Shown here: piece by piece, positions 63,974 to 64,000 of the stretch
How the letters are laid out: each line of letters starts with the position of its first letter
Position numbering within the stretch: position 1 is the stretch's first letter
DNA from: Acanthosepion esculentum
Lineage: Eukaryota > Mollusca > Cephalopoda > Sepiida > Sepiidae
Reading direction: 5' to 3'
Length of the DNA stretch: 64,000 nt
Assembly (NCBI GenBank): GCA_964036315.1
Contig: OZ038507.1
Location: 60,668,002-60,732,001, forward strand
Made by a program: the position numbers and the translations under genes
Notes under the pieces: generated by a model
Database searches by the model: none
What the model saw: the letters and a program-made list of their open reading frames with translations, nothing else
Told to the model about the DNA's origin: nothing

Positions 63974-64000
63974 GTAGTAGTAGTAGTAGTAGTAGTAGTA
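63930..64000. repeat. (AAT)n(AGT)n microsatellite at window edge
   Basis: AAT repeats pass into AGT repeats up to the last base. Confidence 0.95.

Overview
This 64 kb window is repeat-dominated animal (eukaryotic) DNA with no intact host gene that I can support. Evidence for a eukaryote: retroelement remnants with poly(A) or (AAT)n tails, tRNA-headed SINEs, a U2 snRNA-like fragment, DNA transposons with target-site duplications, and long microsatellites ((ATCT)n, (TA)n, (AAT)n, (TG)n). The mix of LINE tails, long tRNA-SINEs, Penelope-like elements and huge ATCT arrays suggests a mollusc, perhaps a cephalopod; that is inference only. Nearly all long open reading frames are translations of tandem repeats or broken transposon genes.

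Layout. 0-5.4 kb: a hAT-type element with 7/8-matching 8-bp duplications, a CR1/jockey-like LINE tail, a Helitron-like element, and a ~430-bp inverted repeat. 5.4-8 kb: a 40-bp minisatellite. 8-11.4 kb: a long SINE, a U2-like fragment, and cluster 1 of RLE-type LINE tails alternating with (AAT)n. 12.4-13.5 kb: a 72-bp minisatellite. 13.5-18.3 kb: SINE, Penelope-derived repeats, LINE fragments, a deleted mariner and two pogo-like MITEs. 18.35-24.96 kb: the C-terminal part of a LINE ORF in which one 53-codon (159-bp) segment has been amplified about 39 times in frame. 25-30.6 kb: a minisatellite field holding SINEs, two decayed Ty3/gypsy-like elements (one with a nested solo LTR) and a 189-bp array.

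30.66-37.10 kb: a composite Tc1-like element with IR/DR-type ends. It contains a mariner, an expanded 35/70-bp minisatellite, a duplicated 5' half, a further insertion and a SINE. 37.6-41.9 kb: a nearly G-less pyrimidine array. 42-48.4 kb: higher-order (ATCT)n arrays interrupted by a possible twin-primed LINE insertion. 49-51.6 kb: a hAT BED-finger fragment, a Penelope-like element with GIY-YIG remains and hammerhead-like cores, and a solo LTR. 52.8-54.7 kb: SINE split by a hAT, itself split by a second Helitron-like copy. 54.9-58.4 kb: low-complexity arrays and another Penelope-derived repeat. 59-61 kb and 63.4-64 kb: cluster 2 and a further copy of the RLE-type LINE tails in (AAT)n.

There is no pathway or operon. 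The biology visible here is the nesting, preferential targeting and tandem amplification of transposable elements. The strongest candidates for something under-described are the in-frame 159-bp retroprotein array, the repeated RLE-LINE/(AAT)n modules, the tRNA-headed Penelope-derived repeat with a hammerhead-like core, and the composite Tc1 element with an internal minisatellite.
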